A stretch of DNA of 64,000 nucleotides, taken from positions 269,272,736-269,336,735 of the forward strand of contig NC_061508.1 of NCBI RefSeq assembly GCF_022539505.1, written 5' to 3'. Of the stretch, positions 43,383 to 54,809 are shown in pieces (position 1 is the stretch's first letter; every line of letters starts with the position of its first letter). The translations under genes and the position numbers were made by a program. Origin of the DNA: Lolium rigidum. Taxonomy: Eukaryota > Streptophyta > Magnoliopsida > Poales > Poaceae. The notes beneath the pieces are model-generated. The model was not told the DNA's origin. It saw nothing but the letters and a program-made list of their open reading frames with translations, and made no database searches.

Positions 43383-46300
43383 ATGGGCCCCGAAGAAGCG
43401 GCGGGGGTGGCGGGGGCTTCAGCGGAGGCGGATCTCTCAGGCGGCGGCGCGGTGCTTAGCTTCGAGTTCGCGTTCAATTCGCCCAACTTCTCTGACAGGG
43501 TGCTGCGGATGGAAATCGTCGCTGGAGAAAACGCGCCGGGGTCCAGCGAAGACGCCAGCGGAGAATCCATCGCCGACCACCGCGAGGAGAAAGGTTCGTA
43601 CAGTTACTGGTACAGCTATTGTGAGGGTGGGAATTTGTGGCTCGTTAGCGATTTTGGGTCAATAGCCTTTTGTCAGGGATTAGGGAGTAAAACCTGCTTT
43701 CTGGCAATCAAAATTCCGCTCGGCTGAATCAGGCGAACCAATTAAATATTAGAATGCAGCAAATATTTTGTCGCATATATATTTTAGATGGAGTAATTGA
43801 GATTAGCCACTGGAGTACTTAATAGCAGGTTAACACTAGTCTGCGCTCTTTTCTTCCACCTCTTTTTTCCCCAAATTTCTAGGTTATTACTTACTTTACA
43901 GTAGCACGCACACCTGCAGTATACACGTAGATTTGGTACCGGTATAGTGATCAAAGGTAGATGTTGGTTGATTGTTTTATACATATGAGTAACATACTAG
44001 TTACAGGTCAATGATTTGCAAAAAACCCACCGGTTCGTAGTTAAACCTCCTTTTTTTTCATGGAGATAGAAGAAAAATCAGAGGATCAGGGGAGACCCAG
44101 GAAGAACAAAGTGTGGGGGCCTATGCAAGCAACAAGGCAGAGCTCTAGGGTGGACAGACCTATGAATGTGATGGAGAAGGCCATTGAGTACAAGAGAAGG
44201 AGTAACCTGGAGGAGCCTAACAAGAAGATGAAAGGTATAATGCATTCTAATGCTTTCCAATCTCTAGATGTTGATTACCTTGAATCTTTGGCTAGGAATG
44301 CTGGTATTGACATCTCTGCTATTAGTTCTAGTGAGAAAAAAGTTTAGGACCCTGCTATTAGTTCTAGTGATACTAGTAGCTATGTTAGCTCTTTTGTGAG
44401 TGTGTTGATAGATGCTGAGATTCCTAGAGAGAGCATGGATCTTGAATCAGAGGACAGAAACTATTGTCCAGGAGGTAGACCTAGCTTCTACTCCTACTAA
44501 TAGAAATAGGAAAAAGGATAAAAACTATGAAGATGAAGGTGAGAAGTGGATAGAGGTTATTAGGAAATCTTGGGGCAAGCACCCTAGGAAAAGGTTGCAA
44601 TGTTAGTTTCCTTTTTTAATATTAGAGGAATAACAGCTCCTGGTAGGAAAAAGTGTCTAGAGGATACTATTATACCTTTAAAAGTTGATTACATTGGTTT
44701 CCAGGAAACCAAGAAAGAGAAGTGCACTAGATCTTTCCTAAAAATTATTTTGGGAAATAGGAATTTTGAGTGGATGTGAATGGTATTTTAGTAGGTGTGA
44801 ATGGTGATGTGTTTGAGGTTATTTCTTGGGAGATTAAATCTTTTTATGTTAGCACAGTAGTTAAGATAACAAGTTCTGGTATGATTGTTAGACTCACTAC
44901 AGTTTATGGTTCCCCTTATGAGGAGGGGAAATTTGCTTTTATCTCAGAGCTTCATGAGTTGTTTTTAAATTGGGAGGGGCTTGCCATGATTGGTGGAGAT
45001 TTTAATCTAGTGAGATCCTAGAGTGATAAAAGTAATGGTGTTATAGATTTTAAATGGGCAGATAATTTCAATGCTTGGATAGATATGTGGGCCCTAATGG
45101 AAATTGGTTTGGCTGGTAGATCCTTCACCTTGGGTAATAACCAAAGCAACATGATCATGAGTAGGATTGATAGAATTTTCTGTAATACCAGTTTTGAAGC
45201 CCTGTTCCCATTAGGAAATGCAAGGGCTTTACCTAGGTTAGGGAGTGACCATACTCCTATCATTTGGGACTCAGGGGACGCTGCGGTGCCTAGGAAGAGT
45301 AGTTTCAAATTTGAAAAATGGTGGAGCACTAGAGTAGATTTTTTGGATGTGGTAGTAAAGGCAAGTGCATAGCAGTAACCCACATGATATATGGCAAGCG
45401 AAGGTGAGGTGTTTTAGAAGCTCTGCAAAAGGATGGAGTGCCAACATAGATGCTGAGGTGAGGTGCCAACATAGATGCTGAGGATGGAGTGCCAACATAG
45501 ACGCTGCGGTGCCTAGGAAGAGTAGTTTCAAATTTGAAAAATGGTGGAGCACTAGAGTAGATTTTTTGGATGTGGTAGTAAAGGCAAGTGCATAGCAGTA
45601 ACCCACATGATATATGGCAAGCGAAGGTGAGGTGTTTTAGAAGCTCTGCAAAAGGATGGAGTGCCAACATAGATGCTGAGGTGAGGTGCCAACATAGATG
45701 CTGAGGATGGAGTGCCAACATAGACGCTGCGGTGCCTAGGAAGAGTAGTTTCAAATTTGAAAAATGGTGGAGCACTAGAGTAGATTTTTTGGATGTGGTA
45801 GTAAAGGCAAGTGCATAGCAGTAAACCACTTGATATATGGCAAGAGAAGGTGAGGTGTTTTAGAAGCTCTGCAAAAGGATGGAGTGCCAACATAGATGCT
45901 GAGGTGAGGTGCCAACATAGATGCTGTGGATGGAGTGCCAACATAGACCCTGCGGTGCCTAGGAAGAGTAGTTTCAAATTTGAAAAATGGTGGAGCACTA
46001 GAGTAGTTTTTTTTGGATGTGGTAGTAAAGGCAAGTGCATAGCAGTAAACCACTTGATATATGGCAAGCGAAGGTGAGGTGTTTTCGAAGCTCTGCAAAA
46101 GGATGGAGTGCCAACATAGATGCTGAGATTAGGAAAAAGAAAAAATCCCTCATGGAGAAATATGATATATTAGATATTAAAGCTGAAACCCAGGAGCTCC
46201 TGGCTGGTGAAGCTGATAGGTTTAAACAAATCCTTGCTAAGCTGAGTTCCTTTTGGCTTATTGAGGAAATAAAAGCTAAGCAACGTTCTAGGGATAAAGA

Positions 46301-49300
46301 TATCTGTGAAGGGGATAGAAACACTGCTTATTTTCATGCTCTAGCTAATTAAAGGAGGAGAAAAGAGATGATTCCTGTTTTAGAAGGTCCTGAACTGAAA
46401 CAAAAGGGATGTTAGAGATAGCTAAAAATTATTATAAAGACGACCTGATATTAGGTCGCTGGATGATTTTTTTCTACCTGAAGAAAAAGTAACTCTAGAG
46501 GAGAATGATATGTTAGGAAGTAGATTTACTCTAGGAGAAGTGAAAGAGGCTGTTTTTGGTTCCTATGCTGATGGGGCTGTCCTTTTTCTTTTACCAAAAA
46601 TATTGGGATGTTATTGCTCAAGATTTAATGAATTTGTTTGATGCTTGGTTTGAGGATAAATTAGATATTTTTAGATTAAATTTTGCTATGATTACCTTGA
46701 TCCCAAAGGAGAGTGATGCTAGAACTATGAAGAAATTTAGACCTATTAGTTTTTGCTTAATTGTAACTTCAAGATTTTCTGTAAGGTGTTGATAAATAGG
46801 TTAGCTAAAATCCTAGGTAGATTGATTCCCCGGAATCAATCTGCCTTTATTAAGGGGAGATATATTTTAGAGAGTGTAGTAACTGCACATGAAATTGTGC
46901 ATGAGGTGCATAGGAGGAAATTAGAAAGTTTTGTTTTCAAAATTGATTATGAAAAGGTTTATGATAGAGTAAATCTAGATTTCTTATATGAGATCCTACA
47001 GCTTAGAGAGTTTAGCCTTTTTTAGATTATACTTATTAAACAACTTACCAAAGGTGGTTCTGTGGGTGTTAAAATCAATGAAGTTGAAAGTGACTTCTTC
47101 CTTACTGGGAAAGGTTTAAGACAAGGGGATCATCTATCCCCTGGTTTGTTTAATTTTGTAGTAGATGTGTTCTCTAAAATGTTGTTCGAGGGAGGTAGAG
47201 AGGGGCTTATTAGGGGTTTGTGTCCTGATTTTGTCCCTGGTGGAGTGGTTTGTCTTCAGTATGATGATGACACCCTGCTCTTCCTTGAGAAAAGTAGCAG
47301 AATTGCAACTAATATGAAGTGGATTTTAACCTGTTTTGAACAAATCTCTGGCATGAGAATTAATTATCATAAGGGTGAATTGATACCCATTAATGTCGAG
47401 TTAGAAGAATGCTCCCCTTTTTTGGAAACTTTTGGTTGTGTTCTAGGTTCATTCCCAATAAAATATATGGGGATTCCTCTGCATTATGATAAACTAAAAA
47501 GGGAGGATTTACAACCTTTGATAGATTCTCTTTTAGGTAGATTGTCTGGCTGGAGAGGGAAACTGCTTTCTTCTGTAGCTAAAAGAGAGCTAGTTAGATC
47601 AGTTTTAGCTAGCATTCCCATCTATCTGTTATCTTTTTTCAAATTCCTAAAATGGGCCTTGAAATTAATAAATACTCAATTAGCTAACTGTTGGTGGAAT
47701 GATGAAGAAGGAAATAATAAGATCCATTTAGCTAACTGGCCTTCTGTGTGTATGAGAAAAGAGTTTGAAGGTCTAGGTATTCCAAACTTGCAGGATTTAA
47801 ATCTTTGTCTACTAGGATCTTGGATTAAGAGGTATATACAGGGGAAGGGACTCAAGACTCAGTGGAGAAAGGTAATAGATAGTAAATATAACACTAGGAA
47901 CCCAAACATACTTTGCTGTCATGATGCTCATCCATCAACCTTTTGGAAAGGAGTGATGGGTGAGGTTTGGGTATAAATGGAAAATAGGGAATGGTAGGAG
48001 TGTTAGATTTTGGGAAGATATTTGGTTTGGTAATACTAATCTAGCTACACAATTTTGGGATATTTATTTTGTTTCTAATCAACAAACTAAAATTGTTAGT
48101 GAGGTGTGGGATTGAACAACCCTAAGGTGTGATTTTAGAAGAACCTGATGCTATGATGATACAATGGCAGGAGCTTTTGGTGATTGTTGAAACTATAGTT
48201 TCAAATTCTGATGAAGACCGGCTTATCTGGTCATATGAAACAAATGGGGTGTACTCTTCGAAATTTATGTATGCTTTGGTCAAATTTAGGGGAGTAACTC
48301 CTATTTTCTTGCCTGCTGTCTGGGATTTGAAAATCCCTCCCATAGTACAAGTTTTCCTTTGGTTGTTCTCACAAAATAAAATCATGACTAGAGATAACTT
48401 GAGACGTAGGAGTATGCCAAAACCAATGGAATGTGCTTTTTGCAAAGAGATTGAGAGTGTGCATCATCTCTTTTTTGATTGCATAGTGTCTAGAAATATT
48501 TGGTGTTTGGTTGAGAAGATGTTTAATCATAGGGTGGAAAAGTATCTAGATATAGCTAGCAGATGGCTTTGTAACAAAAAGTTCTTGCAATTCAATTTCA
48601 TCTCTTCTACTGTATTGTGGGGGATTTGGAATTCTAGGAATAGTTTGGTTTTTAATAGACTTACATTGTTGGATTTGAAACAGGTATGGAGAGTGATCTT
48701 ATCATACCTGAGGAACTGGAAAGTTCCCTTCAAGGACCAGTCCTGGAGGGAAGTGGACTCCTTTGTGGAAATTCTGTCGAAAATGATCAAAGCGCCCATG
48801 GAACTCACTTGCCCTGGGGGGTGGGGGTTGGGGGGGGGGGGGTGATTAGTGTTAGCTTAAACTTGGCGCTCTGTTTCAGAAGCTGCGGCTTTTGTTTCGA
48901 GTGTCCTCCCGCTGTTTTCTGTTTTTCGAACTTGGCTCTGAACACTGGTTTCGTTTTTGTTATAAATGGAACCGGGGAGGATGTCTCCCTGTGAATCTAA
49001 AAGGAACCTCCTTTTTTTCCTCCCTTTTAGCTACTTGACCTCGATTCTGCTACCATATGCTTGCCTGGTATGAGCTATAGTAATGCATTAGATAACATAT
49101 AAAACTTTATGAGGACGAAGTTATACGATATTGAAATTCTAACATGATCCTTGCTGTAACATTTATGGTTAGTTTACTCATTGCCATTGAGATACAAGCA
49201 TGTTAGATTGATTGATACAAAAGTCTAGTCAGATCGTTGGGGTAATATGTATGTTTACTTTACTAAGTGAGATACTACATTCAAGATTGATTGATGCAGA

Positions 49301-51286
49301 TAAATGATTGTTCAAAATTTTAGGACATTGTGCCATTTTACCCTATTATTGAATATTGATTAAACTGAATCAGCACCCACAAAAAATAGTGTTCGGAGTA
49401 TTTTAGTAGCAGAATGTAATTCTAGTGATTGTAGTCTGCAAGTCTGCAACCTTTACTTGTCCCAGTTTGTTCTTTATTTCACTTATCTTGATATTTTGCA
49501 GGTTATAAAGGACAGAGTAGCGGCTCTTCTTCAATCATGGTGGGTGCACCAGTTTTACGAGAAAAGACCATTTATATCAATTCAGCAGTTCTTGCCGCTA
49601 GAAGTCCTTTCTTCCTCAAGGTAATTTTGATAACCATGTGAAATATATTTGCTCTATACAGCCCACGTTTCTAATAAGTTTCATGCTTCCTAGCTTTTCT
49701 CAAATGGCATGAAAGAATCTGATCAAACACATGCAACACTTCGAATTGCTGATTCAGGTAATGTGATGGTTCAACTGTGACATTCTTCATCCTATAGTTT
49801 ATTCTCATTTGCTGTTCTGACGATGTTATCATTTTCTATATGCTTTATAATATTTACATAGTGAAGGGATGATTGTTTGCCATTTCGTTTTATTTTCTAC
49901 GATAATAAAGCAGTTGGTCTCCCAGTGATATCCTCTCTCCTTTGTTTACTTAAAATACTCATTGGACCCCTAAAACTCTGTTCTCTTTTTGTTTAGTTAT
50001 GTATTGAACTGTCCCCTTAATAATGCCTTATTTTCGTTCTACATGGAACAGAGGAAAATGCAGTTATGGAGCTTTTAAGCTTTATGTACAGTGGAAAGTT
50101 GACAACGACTCAGCCTGCTCACCTGCTCGACATCTTGATGGCTGCCGATAAATTTGAGGTTGTTTCTTGCACGAGACTCTGCAGTCAGTTGCTCACAAGC
50201 TTGCCTATGACCACAGAATCTGCACTGCTCTACCTAGACTACCCATGCTCCATTTCAGTGGCTGCTGAAGTTCAAGCTTTGACAGATGCGGCCAAGGAAT
50301 TCCTTGTCAACAAATACAAGGATTTGGATAAGTGAGTCATTCCATCCTACGTACCCACCTCTTATTTTATTTTCTTTCAAGGTAAGCATTATTATCACAA
50401 AATCATGTATGAAGTGTACTCAAGGCATTTGTTGTCTCATATCAGGTTCCAAGATGAGATGATGAGCATCCCTCTTGTTGGTATCGAGGCCATCCTCACC
50501 AGTAGCGACCTACAGGTGAAAGATGAAAGTTTCATATTTGACTTCTTGCTCAAGTGGGTTTGCACGCAATACCCAAAATTGGAGGATAGATCTGAGATAT
50601 TTAGTTCTCGTTTACTCCCTTTGGTGCGCTTCGAACATATGAGCTGGATTGAACTGGGGAAGGTCCTTACGTTCATCTACAATATTATGGACCATGAGCA
50701 AGCAGTAACCAAGCGTATCATCGAGGTACTTGCATACAAACTTGACCCATCATGGCAACAAAGCAGTCATGCAGCTGATTCAACAACTTGTTGGCAATTG
50801 CCAGAGCGAGCTTACACGTACAACCCTGTGGAAGTGGTTTCGTTTGATCGACCTCGCCCACAGGTTATAGTTTACATGGATCTAATGCGTGATGAGTGCT
50901 CTCGACTCTTCCCATCAGGAGATAAATACTCGGTCCCGTTCCATCTTGTAGGGCTGCAGTTCTTTCTCACGGCATGCTGTGAGCTGGACCAGCAGAGTAA
51001 TTACAACAGCTTTGGTCTATGGTTCGGGATTGACGAAGAGCCAGACAAGCCCATATCTTTAACAATAGATCTTGAGTTTGCTGCTAGGGTAAAATCGTCA
51101 GGACATTTCGTGAGCATGTTCGAAGGAAGGTATGCTGTTACCGATGATTCTATGCGTGGATGCAACGATCTTTTTGATGTTCCATGGTCGACGTTCATTG
51201 CTGATGACAGCCTCTTCATCGATGGTGTGTTGCATCTTAGAGCTGATTTGACAGTTGTCAAGCAGCCTGCGGACTTGCAGACTTGA
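43383..51286 (+). CDS. POB1: BTB/POZ-BACK protein of the POB1/LRB type, five exons
   Basis: I assemble exons 43383-43593, 49502-49620, 49694-49757, 50052-50331 and 50446-51286. All have GT-AG borders and matching phases, giving 504 residues. Exon 1 carries the family's N-terminal motif [19 protein letters not shown]. The BTB domain spans about residues 85-182 over exons 2-4 ([38 protein letters not shown]). The BACK domain follows ([32 protein letters not shown]). The C-terminal beta-rich region contains [19 protein letters not shown] and [20 protein letters not shown]. Arabidopsis POB1/LRB1-2 proteins are Cullin-3 substrate adaptors acting in the nucleus, for example on phytochromes; transfer of that role is inference. 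Intron 1 is 5.9 kb because of a LINE insertion. No defect is seen in any exon. The start ATG has a GC-rich leader, and no better upstream ATG is in frame. Confidence 0.9.
44060..48845 (+). pseudogene. Decayed LINE ORFs: ORF1 remnant, endonuclease, RT, zinc-binding domain
   Basis: The frame 44060-44347 is a lysine-rich ORF1-type piece. Endonuclease motifs are FFNIRG (44612), GFQETKKEK (near 44697), [11 protein letters not shown] (near 44990) and SDHTPIIWD (near 45245). RT motifs are [18 protein letters not shown] (46699), [15 protein letters not shown] (near 46828), [12 protein letters not shown] (near 46937), [20 protein letters not shown] (near 47107) and the catalytic [10 protein letters not shown] (near 47253), in which the usual A of FADD/YADD is D. 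The zinc-binding domain shows [12 protein letters not shown] (48333) and [17 protein letters not shown]. Stops occur near 44345, 44779, 45019, 46351, 46788 and 47023. It is non-functional. Confidence 0.88.
45281..46128 (+). repeat. 223-bp tandem array inside the intronic LINE, about 3.8 copies
   Basis: CTGCGGTGCCTAGGAAGAG occurs at 45281, 45504, 45727 and (as CCTGCGG) 45950, exactly 223 bp apart. The units are nearly identical; a few changes such as ACCCAC/AAACCAC and ATATGGCAAG(C/A)GA mark individual copies. Each unit contains endonuclease-RT linker coding sequence plus a nested short repeat (GTGCCAACATAGATGCTGAG, two to three times). As 223 is not divisible by three, each unit shifts the LINE frame. 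Confidence 0.95.
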
Positions 51287-51560
51287 TGGTATCTCACTCA
51301 GAGGACATAAAGATTTGACATCTCACACAGCTGAGTTGCCGTCAACAGTGCTGCGTGAGTCGATTCAGTGGGACCATGTTGGTTGCCTGGGAATGTTGTA
51401 ATTCATTCTTGTAACTGTGGTCCCATTTCATTATTCTTGTCTTCTGTAAATTGTTGATGTAGGATTTTAGCCTGGAAGTTGAAAACCAGGGGCCGGCACT
51501 CTTTGTCTTGATAGACTGAGATTTATTTAAGCCTCAATCCATTTAGAAATTAAAGTGCAA
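51287..51560 (+). other. Probable 3' untranslated region of the POB1-like gene
   Basis: No coding content is found. The stretch has no perfect AATAAA; T-rich and TTGTAA-type sequences near 51400-51460 (TGTAACTGTGG, TCTGTAAATTGTTGATG) are plausible far-upstream and cleavage signals. The end point is not determinable from sequence. Confidence 0.4.
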
Positions 51561-51564
51561 ATTT

Positions 51565-51646
51565 AAAAAGTGCAATTCGCATTTTTTTCCACCAGCATTT
51601 CCTTTAATCAAGATATTTTTGCACTAAAAATGTGATTGCACTTTTG
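51565..51646. repeat. Short inverted repeat downstream of the POB1-like gene
   Basis: AAAAAGTGCAATTCGCATTT (from 51565) and AAAATGTGATTGCACTTTT (to 51645) are imperfect inverted copies of about 20 bp, separated by about 40 bp. It may be a small hairpin, a MITE remnant, or a structured 3' end. Confidence 0.5.
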
Positions 51647-52243
51647 TACGATTAGACTTGAAGATGATTTGAGTTGATTGAGACTTTGCAAAACCATTTT
51701 CTTTTGTTTCGGCAAACTAGGCCTACAACCTAAAAATAAAGACATGAAACGTCTATTCGCCAAACGTGAACCGGTATTTCTCGCGGATGGCGATTTCGAG
51801 GGCGCACTAGGGTGTAACTGCCGCCTCCGCCCTCCGGTGCTTTGCTTACGGTCGTTCGTATCAGTACCCGTTTAGGGTTCCTTTCCTCCCCTGCAATCTG
51901 TCCAACGGTGAGTTTTCTTCTGAGTTTCTCGTACAGATGTAGGTTGAAGCGTGGTAATCCTTTTGAGGGCTGCCAGTTCTACTCGTTCTGGGTTTGTTCT
52001 GGTGCAAGATCTTTGGGGTTGATCAAAGGAAGAAAAACAAATCGCATGGCAGACGTCGGTCTGGTTCAGGTTTTCTTGCCTAGAGTTTCAGTTACGTCCA
52101 AGAAAGTCTGAATTGTTTGAGGAGTATTGTGGTTGGGCAGTCTGCAAGTTTCTACAGGAGTGCCACCGGTGAGGAATAGGTAGTGTGGGTACGTCAGCCC
52201 CTAACACTTCAACACGACCGGCGGCACCCCTCAAAGGTGTCCG

Positions 52244-54368
52244 ATGGCAGCAATGAATTGTATCAGTCTAAACTGTCGCGGAACTAGAAATGCTGCGACG
52301 GTTAGTGAGTTGGGAGTTCTTCAACGATTACACCAAGCTAAATTCATGTTCCTAAGTGAAACCCGTCAGAGTTGTGATCAGATGCATCATCTCCACTTGT
52401 GTCTTCGACTGAAGGGTTTTACTGGTGCGAGTTCTGATGGTTTTAGTGGTGGATTGGCATTATTTTGGCATGAAAGTGTTGAGGTAGAGGTGAATGATGC
52501 TAATGGCAGATACATTGCTATATGGATGCTTATCTCACCGGACGATCCTATGTTTCATGCTACCTTTGTATATGGTAAGCCTAGGACGGAGAATAGGCAT
52601 AGAATGTGGTCCGCTCTAACAGATATATGTGCTTCATGTTCTCTCCCGTGGGCCCTTATAGGCGACTTTAACGAAGCCTTATGGCCATATGTGCAGTACC
52701 TCGAGCTGAACCGCAGATGGTTGCGTTCCATAACTGCTTGCAAGTATGTGGTTCGAAAGATCTTTGGTTCAACGGACTCCAGGGCTGGCCCATAGGGCGG
52801 GGCAAAGGGGGAGTTCGCCCCGGGCCTACAGGAGCGAGGGCCCTGACCCAGGATTTTTTACATACTTGATATATTTATACTTGTACTTAGGCTATAGAGT
52901 GATTTTCTCTCAAAAAAAGGCTATAGAGTGATTTTTTCAAAAAAAATAGGTTGTAGTGTTAAAAATAATTCTAGAAAATATAGATGCCCTAAGCTACAGT
53001 TTACCATGCCACTTACCAAATATTTATTTTAATATTTACGCTTTAGGATTTGCCATTTAGAATAATTTTATAAAATATACAAGGTCCAAGCTGCAGCTTA
53101 CCGTGTCTCCACTCCAACTTATTTTAACAAAAAATATTTAATTTCCTTTTTCCGAAGATACGCCTTCCCAAATATCCAGAACAACACCGACCCTCATATT
53201 TTTTTATAATTAATCTTAAAGATATATATTTTATATATTATATATACATGCGTACACAAGTAGCTACTGGTAGAAGTAAGAATCATGACATAGTTTGCTC
53301 ATTCAATAGCAATAAATAATTTCAAACGTCTTCTTCAAGATTTTGAAGACCATGGATCTTTCAAATTTAAATATTATTTAGTTTGTTATTGCATTACTCT
53401 AATATTTCTCTTGCCCAATACTAATATTTTTTAAGTCTTTCATGTGTGATGGACATTGTTAAGAGACAACCAATCATGCTTAAACTTTAAGTAATATATA
53501 CAAATTTAGCATAAATAAATATCTTTAAAAAAATCTAGAGTAGGGGGGGGGGGGCAATGGCCCCCTGCCCTATGATAACTTCACTATTGTGAACAAGGGG
53601 TCCTTGATATCGTTTCGCCCTAGGAACTCTGAAATCTATGGACCGGCCCTGACGGACTCCCATTTAGATATGATAGTCGTCGAGGCGGCAACCGCAATGT
53701 GCAAGTCAGGCTCGACCGTGCGGGCGCCGCTAGCACCATCACCCGGTGTCTGCGCGTTACCACTGAGTTGCTGCCGGCGTTTGTGAGCCTCTGGATTGCC
53801 GTGGCTGGGTTACAGCTTGTCCCGGGCGCTGCGGACGCCTTCACGTGGCGATGCTCCGAGTACGGCTCCTACTCGGCTTCCTCCGTTTATAGGATGCAGT
53901 TCCTGGGATCCACGCTCTCGCCGCTGCTGCCTACAATCTGGCAAGCCTGGGTGTCGGCCAAGTGTGGGCAGTTGGCGTGGCTGTTCGTCCAAAACCGGGT
54001 CCTCACGGCGGACCGCCTCATGGCAAGACGCTGGCCGAACTCCTATTTCTGCCCGCTGTGTATGCGTAACTTGGAGACGGTGGAGCACCTGTTGGTGGAG
54101 TGCCCTTGGTCCACGGCCTTGTGGTTCAGGGTAACTGACAAGTATGGTGTCGCAACGCTGTGACCTGATGCTTGGAACCTCCCTTTGGCGTCGCTCCCGT
54201 CTTGGCTTGTGTCGATCTCCGCCTTGGTGGGTGTTCCGGCTAAAACAGCCAAGTCCCTAGCCCTGCTAGTGATTTGGTCAATTTGGCATGAGTGGAACCC
54301 GCATCTTTCGGGACTTGCACCGCTCTCCCGACGCGGCCGCGCGGGAGGTTTTCGACGAGGCGAGTTCT
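52244..54368 (+). pseudogene. LINE endonuclease and zinc-binding domain fragments
   Basis: The endonuclease begins MAAMNCISLNCRGTRN, with conserved FLSETRQS (near 52350) and ALIGDFNEALWP (near 52654). After the hAT insertion the expected DRA motif follows (VRLDRAGA, 53704). The zinc-binding part reads AFTWRCSEYGSYSASSVYRM (near 53840), CGQLAWLFVQNRVLTADRL and CPLCMRNLETVEHLLVECPW, then a tail LLVIWSIWHEWNP. Frames change near 53690 and at 54160. No active enzyme is expected, as RT is absent. Confidence 0.82.
52780..53651. mobile_element. Non-autonomous hAT element
   Basis: The 872-bp insert starts CAGGGCTGGCCC and ends GGACCGGCCCTG, imperfect 12-bp terminal inverted repeats of hAT type. It is flanked by the 8-bp duplication ACGGACTC (52772-52779 and 53652-53659). 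The subterminal sequence GGGCGGGGC/CGCCCCGGGCC is common in grass hAT relatives. The interior is AT-rich and non-coding, with a G13 run near 53537. Removing the insert and one duplication restores continuity of the LINE endonuclease frame. Confidence 0.9.
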
Positions 54369-54537
54369 TGGGCCCTAGCTGGTTGCCGACACATTCGATG
54401 CCGCGAGTAGTCCCGTGTGTGTTTCTGTAGGGCGTCGCCCTACCGTGTTCCATGTAAACTCGAGTTCCTTGTAACTCTCTCCTTCTATCAATGCAAAAGC
54501 GCAGCCCTCCTGCGTCGTTTCAAAAAAAAAATTGTAG

Positions 54538-54809
54538 TACATATGGTTTCTCCATGTTCAGATCACTACCCTCTACTCTGATCACTAGTAAAGGAGGTAA
54601 GAGAGCCGGAGGTCACCAAGCCGTGTGTGTTTTTAAGCATTGTCCTAGGGAAACTAATAAAGTCGCTCATGAGATGGCTAGGTTTTGTTTTGAGTCAAAA
54701 AAAATTCTTGTAATCGGGTCGATGAACCCCCAAGCTGCATCTTGAGCAAACTGATAGACAATTGTTTGAAATTAATAAAGTTGCCGCGGTGGGCTTTCCC
54801 TAAAAAAAA
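54538..54809 (+). mobile_element. 3' end fragment of another LINE with RNase H-type C-terminus
   Basis: The frame near 54610-54690 reads FKHCPRETNKVAHEMARFCF, a motif of the RNase H domain end in grass LINEs. It is followed by a short untranslated stretch and an A-run at 54802-54809. Only the last 270 bp are present. It abuts the poly(A) of the LINE to its left and another LINE to its right. Confidence 0.65.

Larger units (their letters stand above)
44059..49004 (+). mobile_element. LINE inserted in intron 1 of the POB1-like gene
   Basis: The element lies in the same direction as the gene. The sequence AACCTCCTTTTTTT(T) is present at 44044-44058 and 49005-49018, a target duplication of about 14 bp. 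The body holds an ORF1 remnant, an endonuclease, RT and an RT-associated zinc-binding domain, in LINE order. It is probably 5'-truncated, because the first codon follows the duplication at once and no CCHC ORF1 knuckle is seen. No clear poly(A) tail precedes the right duplication (TCTAAAAGG). A 223-bp tandem array (45281-46128) interrupts it between endonuclease and RT. G-rich DNA at 48817-48842 could form a quadruplex. Confidence 0.85.
43594..49501 (+). other. Intron 1 of the POB1-like gene, enlarged by a LINE
   Basis: The donor is AAAG|GTTCGT at 43593/43594 and the acceptor TTTTGCAG|GTTATAAAG at 49501/49502. Without the LINE (44059-49004 and one duplication) the intron would be about 0.95 kb. 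The remaining introns are 73, 294 and 114 bp. Confidence 0.85.
51770..54531 (+). mobile_element. Internally deleted LINE, interrupted by a hAT element
   Basis: A GC-rich leader (from about 51770; the 5' border is uncertain) is followed by an endonuclease ORF at 52244. The hAT element occupies 52780-53651. The end of the endonuclease domain follows, then directly the RT-associated zinc-binding domain. A 3' end (TGTAACTCTCTCCTTCTATCAATGC) with a poly(A) run at 54522-54531 closes the element. The whole RT is missing, with the deletion joint near 53715-53830. The target duplication was not found. Confidence 0.8.

Noticed and set aside
44051..44058. T-run at the left border of the intronic LINE as a minus-strand poly(A) tail
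   Set aside because: The same AACCTCC plus T-run occurs at both borders, so it is the target duplication; LINE coding runs on the plus strand.
45271..46324. Long minus-strand frames of 107-171 codons repeating the same peptide
   Set aside because: They are shadows of the 223-bp tandem array within the LINE; the peptide repeats only because the DNA does.
48817..48842. G-rich run as a telomere-like or regulatory repeat
   Set aside because: It is a simple G run at the end of the LINE code, with no repeat period; noted only as a possible quadruplex.
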